Part shown: piece by piece, positions 9,171 through 18,296 of the stretch
How the letters are laid out: every line of letters begins with the position of its first letter
How positions within the stretch are numbered: position 1 is the first letter of the stretch
Assembly (NCBI RefSeq): GCF_007753095.1
Contig: NZ_CP036348.1
Location: forward strand, 1,798,001 to 1,862,000
Reading direction: 5' to 3'
DNA length: 64,000 nucleotides
DNA from: Rosistilla carotiformis
GTDB lineage: Bacteria > Planctomycetota > Planctomycetia > Pirellulales > Pirellulaceae
Translations under genes and position numbers: made by a program
Notes under the pieces: model-generated
Databases searched by the model: none
Seen by the model: only the letters and a program-made list of their open reading frames with translations
What the model was told of the DNA's origin: nothing

Positions 9171-9210
9171 CCGCCATTTCCGTTCGCACTGAGATCGATG
9201 ATCGCCAACG

Positions 9211-10089
9211 CTACCAGATTTTAAGATTCATTTGCAAGTCGATCCCGGTCTGTAACGAAACCTTGTCGCGAACAATGTCGATCAACGCTAGCACGTCGTC
9301 ACTACTCGCACCGTCGCTGGCGACCAGATATTTGGGGCGCAGCGGGTCCAAACTGACCGCGCCTTGCCGAATCCCCTTCATCCCGGCCTGTTCGATCAAA
9401 TCCGAAGCGGTGGCGCCATCGGGATCGATGAAAGGCGTAATCACCCGCGGTTCATCGCGCGGTCGCTCGCTGCGTCGCACGATCCACAGCTTCTGCATTC
9501 GCTTGGTTAATTCGATCGGATCGCCCGCTTCCAATTGAAAACTGGCCGACAGCACGATCGAATCGCCAAGATCGCTGTGACGATATGAAAACTGCAGTTC
9601 GTCGCGGTTACGCGTGCTGATCTCGCCGGACAGCGATAGCAATTCGACCGATTCGGTGCACTGCCCGATATCGCTCCCTCCGGCGCTGGCGTTCCCTTGC
9701 AAAGCACCCCCCACGGTTCCGGGAATGCCGATCAAATGCCCCAAGCCCGCCAGACCTTTGCCAACGGCCATCGTGACCACATGCGACAACCGAGCTCCGC
9801 CACCGGCGGTCAATTGAGTTTCCTCGACGCGGATTTCTCCCAGCGAAGCCGCCGAAAGCGATAATACCAGTCCGGGAAAGCCCGATTCGCGGACCAAAAG
9901 ATTCGAACCGCCGCCGAGCACGCGAATGGGGATTTCCGCTGCGTGCGCCGCGCGAACCAAGTCGACCAGCTCCTCGCGCGTGGTGGGTTCTGCGAAATAG
10001 CAGGCTGGTCCACCAATCCGCAGCCAGGTGTAGGGGGCTAACGGTTCGTCGTTGCAAATCAGATGCTGCAGGTGTTCAGGAAAACTCAT
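9211..10089 (-). CDS. murB: MurB-like UDP-N-acetylenolpyruvoylglucosamine reductase, altered active site
   Basis: MurB makes UDP-N-acetylmuramate from the enolpyruvyl precursor using FAD and NADPH. FAD-binding blocks are present: 'LGGGSNLLV' near residue 66 and 'GIPGTVGGALQGNASAGG' near residue 122, plus the 'YRHSDL' arginine and 'ASDLIEQAGMKG'. The usual catalytic Ser/Cys segment 'GSxFKNP' reads 'ITPFIDP' (Thr or nothing in the Ser position), and the C-terminal Glu of 'xEVxxIG' is replaced in 'LQMNLKIW'. Both losses are unusual and may mean changed chemistry or an accessory role. It sits upstream of the FtsQ-like gene; no murC is seen nearby. Confidence 0.8.
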   Translation of the reverse strand: MSFPEHLQHLICNDEPLAPYTWLRIGGPACYFAEPTTREELVDLVRAAHAAEIPIRVLGGGSNLLVRESGFPGLVLSLSAASLGEIRVEETQLTAGGGARLSHVVTMAVGKGLAGLGHLIGIPGTVGGALQGNASAGGSDIGQCTESVELLSLSGEISTRNRDELQFSYRHSDLGDSIVLSASFQLEAGDPIELTKRMQKLWIVRRSERPRDEPRVITPFIDPDGATASDLIEQAGMKGIRQGAVSLDPLRPKYLVASDGASSDDVLALIDIVRDKVSLQTGIDLQMNLKIW

Positions 10090-10371
10090 CGATTATTTTC
10101 TGCCATTCACAAGAGAAACCACGCAGGGAAAGCTGCTAATGTCGCACATCTAGCCCTGCTTCGACAAGCCGAGACGGTTGCAAAAGCGAGCAATCCGCCC
10201 CCGCGGGTGCCGCAAAAGGAGCTGGAGATTTAAAACCGTCCGCTCCTCGATCGCTTGCAGGCTGCGTGCCGACGCCACGACAAAATGCGCTACGGCCGAT
10301 AGAATGAAAACGGTCCCAGCGTAGGCGGCTCTCAAATCGACTTTCTCCCAATCCAGCTACCTCACCCTATA

Positions 10372-10698
10372 ATGATCGGCATGGTTATTCTCGCAAACTC
10401 TATCAGCATCGTCGCACAATCGGCCGAGGTCGCTAGCGAGTCGGGGGCGGCGTCGCACGTCGCCGTGATCGTCGGCATCACTTTGGCTGCCTTTCTGTTG
10501 GTCTGCCTGGGGATGGCGGTCGGTGTGATGTTTGGGCGGCGACCGATCAGCGGCAGCTGTGGCGGGCTGGGCAACGTCACCAACGAAACGGGCGAGAAGA
10601 GTTGTGCGTTGTGCCAAAACCCGAGCGAAGCGTGCAAAGAGCTTCGCAATCGGATGACGCCCGCCGACGAAGCTTCGAAGCACGAAGCGGCGACTTAA
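10372..10698 (+). CDS. nqrM: NqrM, iron-delivery/maturation factor of Na+-translocating NADH:quinone reductase
   Basis: The small protein (about 105-108 aa) has one N-terminal membrane segment (VAVIVGITLAAFLLVCLGMAVGV), the diagnostic 'FGRRPISGSCGGL' motif and a following Cys set (CALCQNPSEAC), which together define the NqrM (formerly DUF539) family. NqrM supplies the iron coordinated by Cys residues of NqrD/NqrE. An ATG at 10381 is an alternative start three codons in. No nqr genes are in the window, so it is separated from the complex it serves. It overlaps the 3' end of the convergent lipoprotein gene by 4 bp. Confidence 0.85.
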   Translation: MIGMVILANSISIVAQSAEVASESGAASHVAVIVGITLAAFLLVCLGMAVGVMFGRRPISGSCGGLGNVTNETGEKSCALCQNPSEACKELRNRMTPADEASKHEAAT

Positions 10699-12797
10699 CG
10701 CATCATCGCCGGTTCTTCTTGGCCATCGGGAACTAGCGGGATCGCGATCTCCAGTGGCGCATCTTCGGGGGCAATCAAATCCGAAAAGGTCACGCTGACC
10801 GGTTCGACAGCGTTGACGGGAAATGGCACGCTGGCGACGCGGTCGCGCGAATCGATCTCTTTGGCGTGTTCCAGCAAGATCCGGCGGACTTCCAGAATCG
10901 CCGCCGGTTTGGTGTGAATCTCGGTGTGCTGGGCTTCGACAAAAATCTGTGAAACGGCATCGGGCAGTTCGGCGCTTTCTCGTTCCACGACGCCATCGCT
11001 GTTTGTCTTGATCCGGCCGATCAAGCTTTTGCTGGAGACCAATCCGACGACGTTGTGATATTTCACCGGCGACTTCTTCTGGGCCCGCATCATCACCGGG
11101 AAGATTGGCGAATCGGGGGCCAACGAATCGATCGACGTGTTGGTCGTCAGCAGCTGGGTGTCGCGGAAGTAATCGGGATTGTCGCGGATCAATCGCGTGC
11201 TGATGTTGGTCAGGAAGGCGGGCAGTTTGATGAACTGCCGTCCCAGCCACTGCGTGGTGCTGTTGGAATAATCACTCCCTTGGTGCGGCGTTCCGATCGT
11301 GATCACGCGGCTGACCGAAGGGTTGGGACGGAAGAAGAGCGTGCTCGCCAGGCGGGCTTGGTCTTCGTCGCTGGCATTGAGTTCGTCGATCGATTTTTCG
11401 CTGACGATCTTCCAGAAGTCGTTGCCGCTGTCGAGCGTCTGCAGACGGCTGACCAATCCGCCCATGCTGTGTCCGACCAGCACCATCTGCTCCATCGTTT
11501 TGGCATCGTGGCCATGATATTGTTGGTCGATCGTCTCCTGCAGATCTTTCATGTCTTTCCGCATCTGGACGGCGCTGATCCAAAACGGCTGCCCTGTCGG
11601 ATACAGATAGAACCAGAATTGATAGCGTTCTCGGACCTCGGGAAAGCTGCGCAGGTCGTTGAACATGTCCATCCACGTCATCGGGCTCGACCACAGTCCA
11701 TGCACCATCGTCACCGGAATCCGCTTGGGATCGTAGGCTTCGAGCATGAACAGACCCTGTTTGTTCTGTACCTTGGTCGGTTTCAATAGCCCCAGGGTGG
11801 CGATGTCTTTATCATGAAACTGTTTGTTGTCCAAGAAGTAGGCCAGCGGCGTCGTGATGTCGGTTTCCAGCGGAATCGTACGGCCGGCAAACTCGGTCCG
11901 CGACCGTCGCATCGGGTTGTAGAAAACCAGTTCACATTGCGGTTCGGGCTTGCCATCGGGGCCCACCGCGCCCGTCCAACTGCACTGCAGCAGCGCCGTG
12001 CAGGCGAAGCTGAGCATGTCGGGATAATACTTTTCCATCGGTGCGGCATTGTTCGCCTGCTTGCGAATCGCGATCAGCGGGACGCCCAAACCGTACGTGG
12101 TGTGGCGGTTGTTGAGTGTTTTGATCTCGTAGTCGCTAGCGAATTCAAAGTGATCGAATTCGGCAAAGTCCTGCTTGTCCCAATGGTCATCCAGCCGTGT
12201 TTTGATCGTGAAGTGCTTGTCTCCCGAACTCAACTGATACGTCTTGCCCGGTTGTAACTGGCCATCGGCATGCAACACCCGCAGCGTATCTTCGAGGGCT
12301 TGGTTGTAGAGATCGCATGCGCCGCGGAATTGGGGATCGTAGGGATTGCGGTTATCGGCGACCGTGGGTGAAAACAGATAGGCATAACTGCTTGCAAGTG
12401 CTCGCTGGAAGTAGTGCAACGCCTCGACAGCTTGCCCGTCGTGCTTGGCCTGCTGTCCTTGGATGTACGCCAGTTCGGCAACCGCATACAAACGTTCGCT
12501 CTCTTGCGATTGTTCGTCTTGGGTGCACAGCGACAGCAGCGCGGCGTTGGGATCTTTTTTGTATTCGTCGCTCAGATCGTAACGTTCCAGCAATTGGCTG
12601 GTTCGCAGCGATTCCTGGGGGCCGCGATTGGAGACGAGCGCCAGCGAAGCGGTCAGCGGATTTTCGCGCGTGTTCCGTTTTTGGATATAGCTGGTCGTGG
12701 CACAACCGGGCAGCCAAATCAACCAGAGCGCAGCGACCAGCCCGATCGCAAGAGCGCGATTCGAATCGGTCGAAACTACCCTGACTTCTCGCCGCAT
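10695..12797 (-). CDS. lipase-like alpha/beta hydrolase lipoprotein
   Basis: The N-terminus is a lipoprotein signal (ALAIGLVAALWLIWLPGCATT) with the lipobox ending at Cys about residue 32. The first 300 residues are helical with TPR-like character. From about residue 365 an alpha/beta hydrolase starts ('PVTMVHGLWSSPMTW'), with nucleophile elbow 'VGHSMGGLVSR', then 'ITIGTPHQGSDYS', typical of PGAP1/lipase-type hydrolases; 'EAQHTEIHTKP' near the C-terminus can supply the His. It is probably anchored at a periplasmic membrane face. The 5' end faces the tandem repeat array beginning about 115 bp upstream. Confidence 0.8.
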   Translation of the reverse strand: MRREVRVVSTDSNRALAIGLVAALWLIWLPGCATTSYIQKRNTRENPLTASLALVSNRGPQESLRTSQLLERYDLSDEYKKDPNAALLSLCTQDEQSQESERLYAVAELAYIQGQQAKHDGQAVEALHYFQRALASSYAYLFSPTVADNRNPYDPQFRGACDLYNQALEDTLRVLHADGQLQPGKTYQLSSGDKHFTIKTRLDDHWDKQDFAEFDHFEFASDYEIKTLNNRHTTYGLGVPLIAIRKQANNAAPMEKYYPDMLSFACTALLQCSWTGAVGPDGKPEPQCELVFYNPMRRSRTEFAGRTIPLETDITTPLAYFLDNKQFHDKDIATLGLLKPTKVQNKQGLFMLEAYDPKRIPVTMVHGLWSSPMTWMDMFNDLRSFPEVRERYQFWFYLYPTGQPFWISAVQMRKDMKDLQETIDQQYHGHDAKTMEQMVLVGHSMGGLVSRLQTLDSGNDFWKIVSEKSIDELNASDEDQARLASTLFFRPNPSVSRVITIGTPHQGSDYSNSTTQWLGRQFIKLPAFLTNISTRLIRDNPDYFRDTQLLTTNTSIDSLAPDSPIFPVMMRAQKKSPVKYHNVVGLVSSKSLIGRIKTNSDGVVERESAELPDAVSQIFVEAQHTEIHTKPAAILEVRRILLEHAKEIDSRDRVASVPFPVNAVEPVSVTFSDLIAPEDAPLEIAIPLVPDGQEEPAMMR

Positions 12798-12911
12798 CCG
12801 TTGGGCCTTTGATCCTTCCGCAGGAAAACAGCGGCGACACTAGAAAATTTTGCCCCTCCGTGTCAACGCGACTCGCAAAAACACAGCCTTCAAATGTCGG
12901 AACGTCCATTT

Positions 12912-14205
12912 GACGACAGGGTGCCACTGGCTCTGCCAGTGTTGTGTTGCCGAGGTCCCAGCCTTGGCATAACCCAAAGCCACTACCAAAGTCCGGAAAC
13001 CGAGGGCCGTGTTTGGAAGCTCAAAGTTCGCTCTGTCACCAACCGTTTAACCGTGTTGGAAAACGTTCCGATCATGAGGTGCTAGCTGCTTCGATCGGAA
13101 AGCACTGGCAAAGCCAGTGGCACACGACGACAGAGTGGATCCGAGTTTGCCGATGGAGCACAACTTTGCTTGTAGCATTTGGTGACAGGGTGCCACTGGC
13201 TCTGCCAGTGTTGTGTTGCCGAAGTCCCTGCGTTGGCATAACCCATTGTCACTACCAATGTCCGGGAACCGGAGGGCCGTGTTTGGAAGCTCAAAGCTCG
13301 CTCCGTCACCAAACGTTTAACCGTGTTGGAAAACGTTCCGATCATGAGAGTCTTGCTGCTTCGATCGGAAAGCACTGGCAAAGCCAGTGGCACACGACGA
13401 CAGAGTGGATCCGAGTTTGCCGATGGAGCCCCAACTTTGCTTGTGGCATTTGGTGACAGGGTGCCACTGGCTCTGTCGGTGTTGTGTTGCCGAAGTCCCA
13501 GCTTTGGCATAACCCAAAGCCACTACCAATGTCCGGAAACCGGAGGGCCGTGTTTGGAAGCTCAAAGCTCGCTCCGTCACCAACCGTTTAACCGTGTTGG
13601 AAAACGTTACGATCATGAGGTGCTAGCTGCTTCGATCGGTAAGCACTGGCAAAGCCAGTGGCACACGACGACAGAGTGGATCCGAGTTTGCCGATGGAGC
13701 CCCAACTTTGCTTGTGGCATTTGGTGACAGGGTGCCACTGGCTCTGCCAGTGTTGTGTTACCGAAGTCCCAGCTTTGGCATAACCCAATGCCACTACCAA
13801 AGTCCGGAAACCGAGGGCCGTGTTTGGAAGCTCGAAGCTCGCTCCGCCATCAACCGTTTAACCGTGTTGGAAAACGTTCCGATCATGAGGTGCTAGCTGC
13901 TTCGATCGGAAAGCACTGGCAAAGCCAGTGGCACACGACGACAGAGTGGATCCGAGTTTGCCGATGGAGCCCCTATTTTGCTTGTGGCATTTGGTGACAG
14001 GGTGCCACTGGCTCTGCCAGTGTTTTGTTGCCGAAGTCCCAGCTTTGGCATAACCCATTGTCACTACCAATGTCCGGGAATCGGAGGGCACGTCTGGAAG
14101 CTCAGCTCGAGCCGTCACTGGACGTTTGGCACATTTCAAAACGGTTCCATCATGGGAGTCTTGCTGCTTCGATCGGAGAGCACTGGCGCAGACAGTGGCA
14201 CACGA
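12912..14205. repeat. five tandem ~270-bp repeats, each bounded by 21-bp inverted hairpin arms
   Basis: Five units follow one another with a period of 269-271 bp. The left arm (GTGCCACTGGCTCTGCCAGTG or near it) begins at 12921, 13190, 13461, 13732 and 14002. The right arm (CACTGGCAAAGCCAGTGGCAC) ends at 13123, 13393, 13664, 13934 and 14201. Each arm is itself a 7-bp hairpin (CACTGGC/GCCAGTG), and left and right arms are near-perfect inverted copies, so each unit is a ~203-bp block with inverted ends plus a ~67-bp linker. The fifth unit is the most diverged. Frames open across the repeats are periodic artefacts. The array looks like tandem amplification of a small non-coding, MITE-like element. 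Confidence 0.9.
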
Positions 14206-14328
14206 ATAGGCCGACCGATCGCGTCGCAGAGCGGTTCGCTTCCAGCGACGATGCGGAAAACTCGTTGTTTCGTGTTTTCCGGGAATGCTGCGACTTATGA
14301 ATTCGCGTATGCACGAGGCCTTGCCAGG

Positions 14329-16437
14329 TTATGGAGCCGACTGCCCCAGTTTGTCGAGGACGGACGGTTCGAGATAGCGGATGTGGACAACGCTCATCAA
14401 TTTGCCCGGCCGAGGCCCTTGGCGCCTTTGGATCTCCATCTCTTGTTCATCTCCGGCTGCGGTGCCGACGGCGCGCGTGCCGCTGGCCGGTTCGTAGAAC
14501 GCGATCGTCAACAACCCCAGTTGTTCGCTGTAGCCTTGGCGGCTGGCAAGGGAATCCTTGGCGTCGACCACCTCGAACAACCGCACCTTGCCCCGTTTGC
14601 CGGTCTGCGTAGTGAAGCCAAAAACTTCCCAAGCTGGAGCGCGGCCACGCACCTCTTCGCCGTTAGGGTCGAGAAAACGATGACCGGCTTCATCGAGGCT
14701 CGCGACGGGCATGCCCCACAATTCGGTGGCAAGTCCCTTTTCGGCAACCTTGAGCGTCGTATCGAGTCCGTCGACGAGAACCTTCACCAGCACCAGATCT
14801 CCGCTGTGGTTCTCCAAGCGAATGCGATAGTTGTCCCCTGGCTTTAATCCAACGTAGCAATCGTTGTCGACAAAGACAGGCGTCAGTGTTTGCGATCCCA
14901 CTTTGATCTTCACGTTCAGCTTGTCGGTGAACTCGGGATCTGACAGCGGATGCGGTTGATCGATCTTCTGGTCCAAGCGATCGACCACCGTGGCTGGGAC
15001 CTCTCCCGTGGTGGTCCCCGCGACCGAACGGGCATTGGTCAAGACAACCGCGCGGTCCTCCGGTTTGACCACCACGCTTTGCCCCATCATCGCCCATTCT
15101 CCTTCGCTCATCTCCGCGGTTCCGCCGGTGATACCGATCAAATCGCCCGAGACGGCCTCTTTCAATTCGCACTGCAACCGCACGATCGGCCCCTTGCGAC
15201 CGCGAATCGAACCCAACGCGATCATCCTCATTTGATCGGCTTCTTCAGCGAGGTTTTCGACGCGTTGTGCTGAGGCCAGATCCGCCAGTTTGAATCCCCC
15301 TTGGGCTCGCAACGCCTCACGCAAACGATTGCGATCGACGACGCGAAAGTCGGTGTCTTGGCTTAACAGCGTGAGATTGCGTTCGACTTCATCGCCGCAG
15401 TATTTCCCCAACAAACCAAAGTTGCCTCCCAACACCTCTTCCAACTGGCTGTCGTCGGAAAACTCCAACACCCCGACCTTCTCCAAACGATGTTCTTCCA
15501 TCAGATTGGCCAGATGCTCTGCCATGTTGGCCAGTAGTTTCTTCATCTCTTGAGGGCGAAGCTTGACAATCGCTGGCACGCCCACCACCCGTGGCCCGAT
15601 GATCCGAACGGGAGTTTGGGCGCGCGAAAAACTGGCTTCGGCAGTGTGCCGGACGCGACGATCGACATAACGATGCAATTCGTCGATATCGACGCGACCA
15701 TCGCTGTCTCGGTCCGCATGCCCCTTCAACCCTTCGGTCAACCAATAACTGTACAGCGAGCGTTGCTTTCCATACCACAACTGACTCTTCTCATCCGATT
15801 TGCAGCTGGCCAGTGTGACAACGCCGGCAACCGACTTAAATTGGTTGCCAATCACATCGGCGGACATCATGGTTGCATCATCGACGGCATTCTTTTCCGA
15901 CCCGGCATGACACGAATCGATAATCAACAACTTAAAATCGGCTTTGCATTTCCCAATTTCGTCGCGTAACCAGTCGACCGACAGACCCGTCTCTACAGCG
16001 TTTTGAGGATCAAAATCTAAGGGTGCAAGGTACATCTTTCCATCAGCAGATTGAAAACCATGACCGCTGAAATAGACCATGATCGTGTCTTCCGGCTTAG
16101 GGCCGGCGAGCCATTTCGGCAATCGCTTCTTTAACGTTTGAATGCGCGGTTGAGAATCCGCATCGGCCTGTTCATCGGTCAATTCGAGCAGGTGACGCGT
16201 TTGATAGCCACCGTAGCTGCTCAAGGTCTCGCTGAGTTGCCGAACATCATTGACGGTGAATTGCAACGGAACGACTCTCTCATACGCCTCGGCTCCGATC
16301 AATACGGCCCATTGGTTCCCCGTCGCTTCCGCGGCTGGCGCCGGCGTCACCGAGAAGGTTGCACTAACTGTGCAAAGGATCCAAGTCGCGATCGTGAGGG
16401 ATGAAAAACGAAGGTTGCAATATCTTGTGTTCGTCAT
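14329..16437 (-). CDS. exported caspase-family (peptidase C14) protein with EF-hand
   Basis: I chose the ATG at 16437, 18 codons inside the longest frame, because it starts a signal peptide (MTNTRYCNLRFSSLTIATWILC...) ending near 'APAAEA'. The caspase-fold domain covers roughly residues 40-260: 'WAVLIGAEAY', catalytic His in 'VYFSGHG' (about H126) and catalytic Cys in 'IDSCHAGS' (about C176). Directly after lies a perfect EF-hand loop, DRDSDGRVDIDE (about 242-253), which suggests calcium binding. The C-terminal 350 residues include a curli-assembly/FlgO-like region ('LSQDTDFRVVDRNRLREAL', 'MIALGSIRG') and a DUF4384-like beta segment. It is the last gene of the four-gene protease cluster. The substrate is unknown. 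Confidence 0.85.
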   Translation of the reverse strand: MTNTRYCNLRFSSLTIATWILCTVSATFSVTPAPAAEATGNQWAVLIGAEAYERVVPLQFTVNDVRQLSETLSSYGGYQTRHLLELTDEQADADSQPRIQTLKKRLPKWLAGPKPEDTIMVYFSGHGFQSADGKMYLAPLDFDPQNAVETGLSVDWLRDEIGKCKADFKLLIIDSCHAGSEKNAVDDATMMSADVIGNQFKSVAGVVTLASCKSDEKSQLWYGKQRSLYSYWLTEGLKGHADRDSDGRVDIDELHRYVDRRVRHTAEASFSRAQTPVRIIGPRVVGVPAIVKLRPQEMKKLLANMAEHLANLMEEHRLEKVGVLEFSDDSQLEEVLGGNFGLLGKYCGDEVERNLTLLSQDTDFRVVDRNRLREALRAQGGFKLADLASAQRVENLAEEADQMRMIALGSIRGRKGPIVRLQCELKEAVSGDLIGITGGTAEMSEGEWAMMGQSVVVKPEDRAVVLTNARSVAGTTTGEVPATVVDRLDQKIDQPHPLSDPEFTDKLNVKIKVGSQTLTPVFVDNDCYVGLKPGDNYRIRLENHSGDLVLVKVLVDGLDTTLKVAEKGLATELWGMPVASLDEAGHRFLDPNGEEVRGRAPAWEVFGFTTQTGKRGKVRLFEVVDAKDSLASRQGYSEQLGLLTIAFYEPASGTRAVGTAAGDEQEMEIQRRQGPRPGKLMSVVHIRYLEPSVLDKLGQSAP

Positions 16438-16565
16438 GAGAGTATTTCTGTACGATGGTGATGTTGAAATGATTGCCCAAGACTTTTGCAAAGTTTTCCT
16501 GTTGCAGAAAGTTCATTTTTGTCGCGTGGATGTAAGATTCTTACTGCTGATGCCCGACATCGTGC

Positions 16566-18188
16566 TTATGGTTTCATCCAAACCTTTTGTTGGGTCGGTT
16601 TGTAGAGCAACGGATGATGCGGTTGAATGAGTTCTTCATTGCCCTTCTGCATGGCCTTGAATTCCTCGGAAGCAAAAAACGCTGCACACCGCTGGGCCAC
16701 CACACCGTAAGTTTGTTCGATCTCCATCGGGCCCCGTGCTAGTTGAAGCGCCATGATTAACTCATGTGTCATGACACTCAGATTCCCATCGGGTCGGACC
16801 AACGAAAGTTCGGACGTTGAGCTTGCTGTCAAAACGCAAGTATTGGATTGCCCAATGTCTTTCAGTCGCGTGACTTCTTGGTCTAAAAAGTCGGAAGGCA
16901 TTGGCGCATGATTTCGATTGGGAACATTCCGTGAAATCGCATCAGGATCGGAAATCGATTTTTCGTTGGTCACATAGCCGCCCGAATGGCAAACGTCCAA
17001 AATAACAACAATTTCGCGACCGGCGAGCGATTGCAACCAGTGGGCGAACAAATCGTCGGTGACGCCGGTTTGACGCGCGAGTTTGTGATGCGCGACTTCG
17101 GCCGAATCGACCCCCTGAATTATGCGACGTAAAGCCGGAATCAGTGCTTTGTTTTCGGGCGTGATCGTTCCCTCCTCTGCCTGCTTCAAAAGACCCAAAC
17201 ATTCTGGTAACCCGATGAAGTCGGAAGGCAATAGAAGTTCGTCCTGTTTGTCGGCTTCGTCACCTCCGTCGTCAGGAATTTGTCCACCGTGGCCGGAAAA
17301 GTAAATAAAGACGGTATCGCCAGGACGCGACTTCTGGGGCAGCCATTGGGTCACCATCGATTCGAGATTGGCACGCGTTGCTTGTTCGTTGACAAACACA
17401 CGCGACTCATGAATGTCGCCCACATGATTCATCATCTCGTTCAAGATCATTGCATCGCGATGCGGACTGCTAAGATTCGAATTGTGTTCGGTGAATAGTT
17501 CTGCTTGTTTGGAGAACTGGTATTCAGAGACACCGAAGTAGACTGCAAATCGTTTCGCCCCCGATGCCGCAAGTTCTTGATTGCGGGCGTACGTCGTCAC
17601 TTTCACTTCGGTTTCAGCCCATGTTTTTGAAACCTGCGCCGGCTGTTCAGCATTTGGCGGTACCGACTCTTGTGACTCTACCGCATTTTTATTGACCAAC
17701 TTGTTCGTCACACGTTCCAGCTCATCCTTTGAAACCACGTTAAATCGCTTCGACTTCATTTGTTCGCTGGATAAGTTTTCGATTGGCGTTTCACTTGCGA
17801 TCACCTTCACGGTCTCGGTCCCAAACGGCGCGGCGATTCGCCAGCGGAATTGATCGTCCGCCGAAGGAATCGTCACGACCTCTTTCGCCTTCACGCGATT
17901 GTTTTGCTGACCTGCATTCGGGAAGACCTGATACGCACTGCCATCGGATTGTTGATAGATGACGTAAAGATACGCGTCGCGTTCACTGACCACTCGAATG
18001 CGAAACTCATCCCCCTCGCGATAGTCTTGATTGCCATGGTTAACCTGTGCGTTCACCATAAAGTCGGGAGCGTCTTGCTGAATCGCAGAAACCGACTCCA
18101 CCGTCTCGGCGGTCCACCCGAACTGAGACCCAAAAAACGTACTCACGAGCAACAGGGATATTCGCAGAAATTTGTCTACGTTGTGCAT
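16566..18188 (-). CDS. exported DUF4384-caspase (peptidase C14) protein
   Basis: The ATG at 18188 gives a normal signal peptide (MHNVDKFLRISLLLVSTFFGSQFGWTA); the longer frame to 18257 adds 23 unconvincing residues. A DUF4384-type beta domain follows ('YREGDEFRIRVVSERDAYLYVIYQQSDGSAYQVFPN', cut here for length). The C-terminal caspase-like domain starts at 'RFAVYFGVSEY'; His sits in 'FIYFSGHGG' (about H300) and Cys in 'ILDVCHSGG' (about C400). DUF4384 often accompanies bacterial caspase-like proteins. It lies between the TPR-CHAT gene (108 bp upstream) and the EF-hand caspase gene (128 bp downstream). Confidence 0.88.
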   Translation of the reverse strand: MHNVDKFLRISLLLVSTFFGSQFGWTAETVESVSAIQQDAPDFMVNAQVNHGNQDYREGDEFRIRVVSERDAYLYVIYQQSDGSAYQVFPNAGQQNNRVKAKEVVTIPSADDQFRWRIAAPFGTETVKVIASETPIENLSSEQMKSKRFNVVSKDELERVTNKLVNKNAVESQESVPPNAEQPAQVSKTWAETEVKVTTYARNQELAASGAKRFAVYFGVSEYQFSKQAELFTEHNSNLSSPHRDAMILNEMMNHVGDIHESRVFVNEQATRANLESMVTQWLPQKSRPGDTVFIYFSGHGGQIPDDGGDEADKQDELLLPSDFIGLPECLGLLKQAEEGTITPENKALIPALRRIIQGVDSAEVAHHKLARQTGVTDDLFAHWLQSLAGREIVVILDVCHSGGYVTNEKSISDPDAISRNVPNRNHAPMPSDFLDQEVTRLKDIGQSNTCVLTASSTSELSLVRPDGNLSVMTHELIMALQLARGPMEIEQTYGVVAQRCAAFFASEEFKAMQKGNEELIQPHHPLLYKPTQQKVWMKP

Positions 18189-18296
18189 CGAAAAGGTTCC
18201 ATGAGGTGAGCAGAGGTGAGGTGTTGTTGCGAAATCATCGTCAGAAAACGCGTTCATCCGCTTTTGGCAAGCCGTGCGGACAGACGCAACATGGAA

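Noticed and set aside
10136-10351. 60-71 codon minus-strand frames between murB and nqrM
   Set aside because: Two overlapping frames cover the same bases, neither has a Shine-Dalgarno or homology; the 282-bp gap appears non-coding.
12944-13997. Several 60-170 codon frames on both strands with near-identical translated peptides
   Set aside because: They are periodic translations of the 270-bp repeat array, shift frame between units, have no Shine-Dalgarno and match no family; the repeat explains them.
12912-14205. Repeat array as a CRISPR locus
   Set aside because: The period is ~270 bp and the linkers are nearly identical rather than unique spacers.
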